From Arthrobacter gandavensis (GTDB taxonomy: Bacteria > Actinomycetota > Actinomycetes > Actinomycetales > Micrococcaceae), in assembly GCF_015355785.1 (NCBI RefSeq), contig NZ_JADKYW010000003.1, positions 470,028 through 534,027 on the forward strand: a DNA stretch of 64,000 nucleotides, given 5' to 3'. Positions 60,396 to 64,000 of the stretch are shown in pieces. Position numbers and translations under genes: made by a program. The notes under the pieces are model-generated. The model had not been told where the DNA came from, searched no databases, and was given only the letters and a program-made list of their open reading frames with translations. Each line of letters opens with the position of its first letter. Within the stretch, counting starts at the first letter, position 1.

Positions 60396-61706
60396 ATGAG
60401 GAACAACCGCAGCTGGCTGAAACCAGCTACCGCAGCCGCGGGCGCGCTGGCACTCGGCATGTCCATGGCCGCCTGTTCAAGCGGCGGCGACTCGGCCGCG
60501 AACAACCGCCCGGAAAACGAAATCCATGTCCTGGTCTACGGGGACGCCGCCAACGACGTCTAACGGGCCATGGTGGACAAGTTCAACGAAACCTCGGACG
60601 TCAAAGTGGTCCTGGACACCATCCCCGGGGCCGACTACCAGCAGAAGCTGCAGACGGTCATCGACACAGACTCCGCCCCGGATGTTTTCTTCAACTGGGG
60701 CGGCGGATCCATTACTGATTACGTGGACGCCGGCCTGCTGATGCCGCTGGACGACTTCATCGAGGAGGACCCGCAGCTCAGGGAGGCCTTCCTCCCCTCG
60801 GTCTTCGATACCGCCGTGGTGGACGGACAGGCGTACGGCATTCCCATGCGCGGCACGCAGCCGGTGATGCTCTTCAGCAACGAAGAGGTCCTGGCCGGCG
60901 CCGGCGTCGACGGCGCTCCGGAAACGTGGGACGAGCTGCTGGACGCGGTGGAGAAGCTCAAAGCGGCCGGGGTCACTCCCATTGCACTGGGCGGGGCGGA
61001 CGAATGGCCCACCCTGATGTGGGTTGAGTACGTGTATGACCGCGTCGCCGGACCGGAGCTCTTCGAAAGCGCCCTCTCCGGGGACACCGAGGTCTGGGAA
61101 TCCGAGGAAAGCAGGGAGGCCCTGGGCATGCTGCGTGAGCTGGTGGACGCCGGCGCCTTCGGCACCAACTTTCAGTCCGTGAAGTTTACCGACGGCGGCT
61201 CCGCATCGCTGCTCTCCAGCGGCCAGGCCGGCTTTGAGCTGATGGGCTCCTGGGCCTACTCAACACACCAGGACGCTGCTCCGGAGTTCGTGGAGGCAGG
61301 GTCCCTGGGCTACAGCGAGTTCCCCACGATCGACGGCGGCAAGGGCGACCCCGCCAATCTGGTGGGCAACACTAACAACTTCTACTCCCTCCTGGCGAAC
61401 ACCCGGTACCCGGACACAGTCCGCGATTTCCTGAAGCTGATGTACTCGGATGACTTCGTCCAGGAGCAGGTGGCGATCGGCAACCTGCCCACCACCACCA
61501 GTACGGAGCAGTTCCTGGATGCGTCCGCAGATCCGGATTACGCCCGCTTCCAGTACGGGCTGGTGGAGAAGGCACCGGCCTTCCAGCTCTCCTGGGACCA
61601 GGCCTACCCGCCCTCCGCGACCCCTGCCATCCACGGCGCCATGTCCGACTTCTTCAGCGGACGGATCGACGAAGACGGTTTCATTGCCGCCATGCAGGGC
61701 CTCTAG
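60396..61706 (+). pseudogene. Sugar ABC substrate-binding lipoprotein with in-frame TAA
   Basis: The frame from 60396 encodes a lipoprotein signal (MSMAACSSGG, lipobox MAAC) and then HVLVYGDAANDV, where TAA at 60561-60563 interrupts it. The same frame continues without shift for another 380 residues (RAMVDKFNETSDVKV to AAMQGL) as a normal family-1 oligosaccharide-binding protein containing FFNWGGGSITDYVDAG. One base change from CAA or GAA explains the stop. Reinitiation at the ATG 60570 would give a protein without signal peptide, useless for periplasmic binding. The rest of the operon is intact, so this is a recent mutation, a sequence error or, less likely, a readthrough site. GTGAGGAGC lies upstream of the ATG. 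Confidence 0.85.
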
Positions 61707-61718
61707 GAATACCTCCTC

Positions 61719-62672
61719 ATGACTGCGCTGCTACCGCCCAAACCGCCGGCACTGCCGGACGGATCCGCACGGGTCCGTCCGGCAGCCTCCGGCCGCTCGG
61801 CCCGCACACCCCGCCCCGGGCTGGCCTGGACCCTCCCGGCCACCGTGTTCTTCCTGCTCTTCGCCGTGATCCCGCTGATCGCCGTCGTCGTGCTTTCCTT
61901 CATGAGCTGGCGCGGCATCGGTGATCCGAAGTTCGTGGGCACGGAGAACTGGCAGGAACTCGCCGGAGACCCGGTGATGCTCAAGAGTCTCTGGCTGTCC
62001 CTGCTCTTCATCGTCCTCGGTGTTGCCACCCAGACCCCGGTGAGCATGCTGCTGGGCGTGTGGGCTGCCGGGCCGCAGCGCAACCGCGCTGTCCTCAGCG
62101 CGATCTACTTCGTGCCGCTGCTGCTCTCCTCGGCCGCCATTTCGGTGCTGTGGCGGGCGCTGCTGGATCCCAACTTCGGTGTGCCGTCCCAGTTCCGCTG
62201 GCTGTTCGGGGACGGGAATCTGTTCGGCCACCAGGCGACTGCCATCGGCGTCATCATCTTTGTGAGCATGTGGCAGTTCACGCCGTTCCATACGCTGATC
62301 TACCAAGGTGCGGCCCGGGCCATTCCGCAGGTGCTCTACCAGGCCGCGGAGATCGACGGCGCCGGGCGGGTACGGACTTTCTTCAGCATCACGCTCCCCC
62401 AGCTTCGAAACTCCATCATCACGTCAGTGATCCTGATGGTGGTGGGCGGCCTGACCACCTTCGAGACCGTGCTGATCCTCACCAACGGCGGGCCGGGAAC
62501 GGACACCACCATTACGGCCTTCTACATGTTCGAGCAGGCCTTCCGCCGCTTCGACTTCGGCATCGGAGCCGCCGTTGCCCTGGTGCTCGTGGTCGTGGCC
62601 ACCACCATCTCGCTGATCATGGTCAAGGTCTCCGGCTACGACAAGATGCGCAGCACGCTGGAAGGGGTCTAG
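61719..62672 (+). CDS. Sugar ABC transporter permease (MalF type)
   Basis: The 317-residue protein has six predicted helices and a Pro-rich cytoplasmic N-terminus (about 1-35). The EAA loop YQAAEIDGAGRVRTFFSITLPQL is at about 208-230. It forms the channel with the next permease to import an oligosaccharide. It begins 12 bp after the binding-protein gene and ends directly against the next ATG (TAGATG). Confidence 0.92.
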   Translation: MTALLPPKPPALPDGSARVRPAASGRSARTPRPGLAWTLPATVFFLLFAVIPLIAVVVLSFMSWRGIGDPKFVGTENWQELAGDPVMLKSLWLSLLFIVLGVATQTPVSMLLGVWAAGPQRNRAVLSAIYFVPLLLSSAAISVLWRALLDPNFGVPSQFRWLFGDGNLFGHQATAIGVIIFVSMWQFTPFHTLIYQGAARAIPQVLYQAAEIDGAGRVRTFFSITLPQLRNSIITSVILMVVGGLTTFETVLILTNGGPGTDTTITAFYMFEQAFRRFDFGIGAAVALVLVVVATTISLIMVKVSGYDKMRSTLEGV

Positions 62673-63491
62673 ATGCGTACGCGACCCAATTACATTGCCG
62701 GAGCCGCCGCCGTCGTCTGGCTCCTGATCGTGGCCCTGCCGCTCTACGTGATGATCGCGGCCAGCGTCCAGACCCGCAGCGGGTTCAGCGCCGGCGGACC
62801 GCTGTCCTTTCCAACCAGCTTCACGCTGGAGAACTACGCGGGCGTGTTCCAAAGCGGGTTCGGGCTGTACTTCCTGAACACGCTGATCGTCACCGGCGGA
62901 GTGGTGGGAATCGTGCTGCTGGTGGTGCCGCCGCTGGCCTACGCCATTGTGCGCAACCAGTCCCGCACCACCACGCTGATCTTTCGGTTCTTCCTGCTGG
63001 GCCTGGCCATTCCGGTGCAGGCAGTGATTGTTCCGATGTTCTACCTGATCAACACGGCGGGGCTCTATGACACCCTGCTGGGCATCATCCTGCCCACCGC
63101 GGCGTTCGCCCTGCCGATCTGCACGCTGATCCTCTCCGGAACCATGCGGGACATCACCCCTGAGCTGTACGAGGCGATGGCCGTGGACGGTGCCGGAACC
63201 TGGCGGACGTTCGTGCGGCTGGTGCTGCCGCTGTCCAGGCCCGGGATCTCCACGATCGCCGTCTTCGCTGCCCTGCAGGGGTGGAACGGCTTCCTGCTGC
63301 CGCTGATCCTGACCCAGTCGGAGTCCACGCGGGTCATCACGCTTGGCCTCTTCAATTTCCAGACCCAGTACGGCATCAACGTTCCCGGCATCCTCGCTGC
63401 GGTGCTGCTTTCAATGATTCCCGTGCTGCTGGTGTACCTCTTTGCGCGCCGCGCACTAGTCCAGGGCCTTATGGGCGCTGGCGGAAAGTGA
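62673..63491 (+). CDS. Sugar ABC transporter permease (MalG type)
   Basis: The 272-residue protein has six predicted helices. The EAA loop YEAMAVDGAGTWRTFVRLVLPLSRPG is at about 166-191. It is the partner of the upstream permease. No ATPase gene is present in the operon as far as visible, as is usual for actinobacterial sugar importers that share an MsiK-type ATPase encoded elsewhere. Confidence 0.92.
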   Translation: MRTRPNYIAGAAAVVWLLIVALPLYVMIAASVQTRSGFSAGGPLSFPTSFTLENYAGVFQSGFGLYFLNTLIVTGGVVGIVLLVVPPLAYAIVRNQSRTTTLIFRFFLLGLAIPVQAVIVPMFYLINTAGLYDTLLGIILPTAAFALPICTLILSGTMRDITPELYEAMAVDGAGTWRTFVRLVLPLSRPGISTIAVFAALQGWNGFLLPLILTQSESTRVITLGLFNFQTQYGINVPGILAAVLLSMIPVLLVYLFARRALVQGLMGAGGK

Positions 63492-63494
63492 CCC

Positions 63495-64000
63495 ATGTTA
63501 AACACCACCACCAAGCGCGTCCCCTGGCGGGATGCCTCCCTTCCCCCCGCCCAACGCGCGGACGCCCTGCTGTCCCGGATGACCCTGGAGGAAAAGACCG
63601 CGCAGCTGATCGGCGTGTGGGTCGGCGCCTCAGCCGACGGCGCCGAGGTAGCGCCGCACCAGCATGAGATGAACGAGCCCCCGGACCTTGAGTCGCTGCT
63701 CCCCGCCGGGCTGGGCCAGCTCACCCGCCCGTTCGGCACCAAACCGGTCGACGCCGGTGCCGGCGCCCTCTCGCTGATGCGCACCCAGGAGCGGATCGCC
63801 GCCTCCAATCGGTTCGGCATTCCCGCGATGGCCCATGAAGAGTGCCTGGCCGGCTTCGCGGCCTGGGGCGCGACGGCGTATCCGGTGCCGCTGGCCTGGG
63901 GTGCCACGTTCGACCCGGAGCTCGTCCAGCGCATGGCCGGAGCGATCGGCGAGGATATGCGCCGGGTCGGCATCCATCAGGGACTGGCTCCGGTACTGGA
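63495..64000 (+). CDS. Glycoside hydrolase family 3 enzyme (5' part, cut by window edge)
   Basis: The first 168 residues are visible: MLNTTTKRVPWRDASLPPAQRADALLSRMTLEEKTAQL, then IPAMAHEECLAGF, AYPVPLAWGATFDPELVQRMAGAIGEDMRR and GIHQGLAPVLD. These are typical of GH3 beta-glucosidases and beta-xylosidases. The absence of an evident signal peptide suggests it is cytoplasmic and cleaves imported oligosaccharide. Short spacing (3 bp) to the permease gene shows it is part of the LacI-regulated operon. Specificity (glucoside or xyloside) cannot be decided from this part. Confidence 0.9.
   Translation, partial: MLNTTTKRVPWRDASLPPAQRADALLSRMTLEEKTAQLIGVWVGASADGAEVAPHQHEMNEPPDLESLLPAGLGQLTRPFGTKPVDAGAGALSLMRTQERIAASNRFGIPAMAHEECLAGFAAWGATAYPVPLAWGATFDPELVQRMAGAIGEDMRRVGIHQGLAPVL

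Noticed and set aside
60561-60563. Programmed readthrough or selenocysteine-like recoding at the TAA
   Set aside because: TAA is the least permissive stop, no supporting structure is evident, and the position follows the signal region of an ordinary binding protein. Mutation or sequence error is simpler.

Overview
The window is a 64 kb stretch of high-GC chromosomal DNA with tightly packed genes, many ATGA/GTGA stop-start overlaps, GTG starts, short intergenic gaps and leaderless-type promoters. Together with the families present (PucR, FCD-type GntR and ROK regulators, DUF5129, DUF3817, DUF5996, LutABC), this points to a soil actinobacterium, most likely Micrococcaceae (Arthrobacter-like). 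That assignment is inference from gene content. I see no rRNA, tRNA, CRISPR array, insertion sequence or phage gene. The window is a catabolic and transport region.

Layout. 1-5025: omega-amino-acid catabolism (BauB-like cupin, PucR regulator, CoA-acylating semialdehyde dehydrogenase, class III aminotransferase). 5282-10342: a second amine module (YtcJ-like amidohydrolase, FAD amine oxidase, cupin, aminobutyraldehyde dehydrogenase). 10350-14720: L-lactate dehydrogenase, a GntR regulator in an operon with a gamma-glutamyltransferase-like enzyme, and a YoaK-type membrane protein. 14785-16379: HpaI aldolase and HpaH hydratase. 16498-19108: an esterase and a DUF5129 membrane protein. 19247-22778: a MetF-like reductase, an orphan NMT1-type binding lipoprotein and a LigM-like tetrahydrofolate-dependent O-demethylase, with a paired inverted operator. 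22859-33824: lactate utilisation (LutABC, LldP, an LldR-like regulator with three near-identical operators, a large FAD/Fe-S D-lactate dehydrogenase type protein), with a two-component system inside it.

34011-43493: the least conventional locus. A ROK regulator with a palindrome-controlled, apparently leaderless promoter is followed by an AfuABC/FbpABC-like importer, an argininosuccinate-lyase paralogue, a PfkB kinase, an amidohydrolase and a NagB-type deaminase, in one tight co-directional run. I recognise no described pathway with this combination. My hypothesis is catabolism of an N-succinyl/aspartyl-linked amino sugar or a related conjugate.

43536-46501: VOC protein, aldo/keto reductase, DJ-1/PfpI protein and NAD-dependent epimerase-like protein. 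46520-51890: LysR, MHS-family transporter, M20 carbamoylase-like hydrolase and amidase. 52024-55698: DUF2848 protein, MHS transporter, GntR regulator and nitrilase-family hydrolase, tied together by a shared ATGTATACA-type operator. 55767-58736: DUF3817, DUF5996 and a Bcr/CflA drug exporter. 58737-59202: a non-coding stretch with near-perfect direct repeats. 59203-64000: a LacI-regulated sugar ABC transporter and GH3 glycosidase operon whose binding-protein gene carries an in-frame TAA just after its lipoprotein signal.

Positions of motifs and repeats were read directly from the sequence. Family names come from recognising conserved residues, not from database searches.
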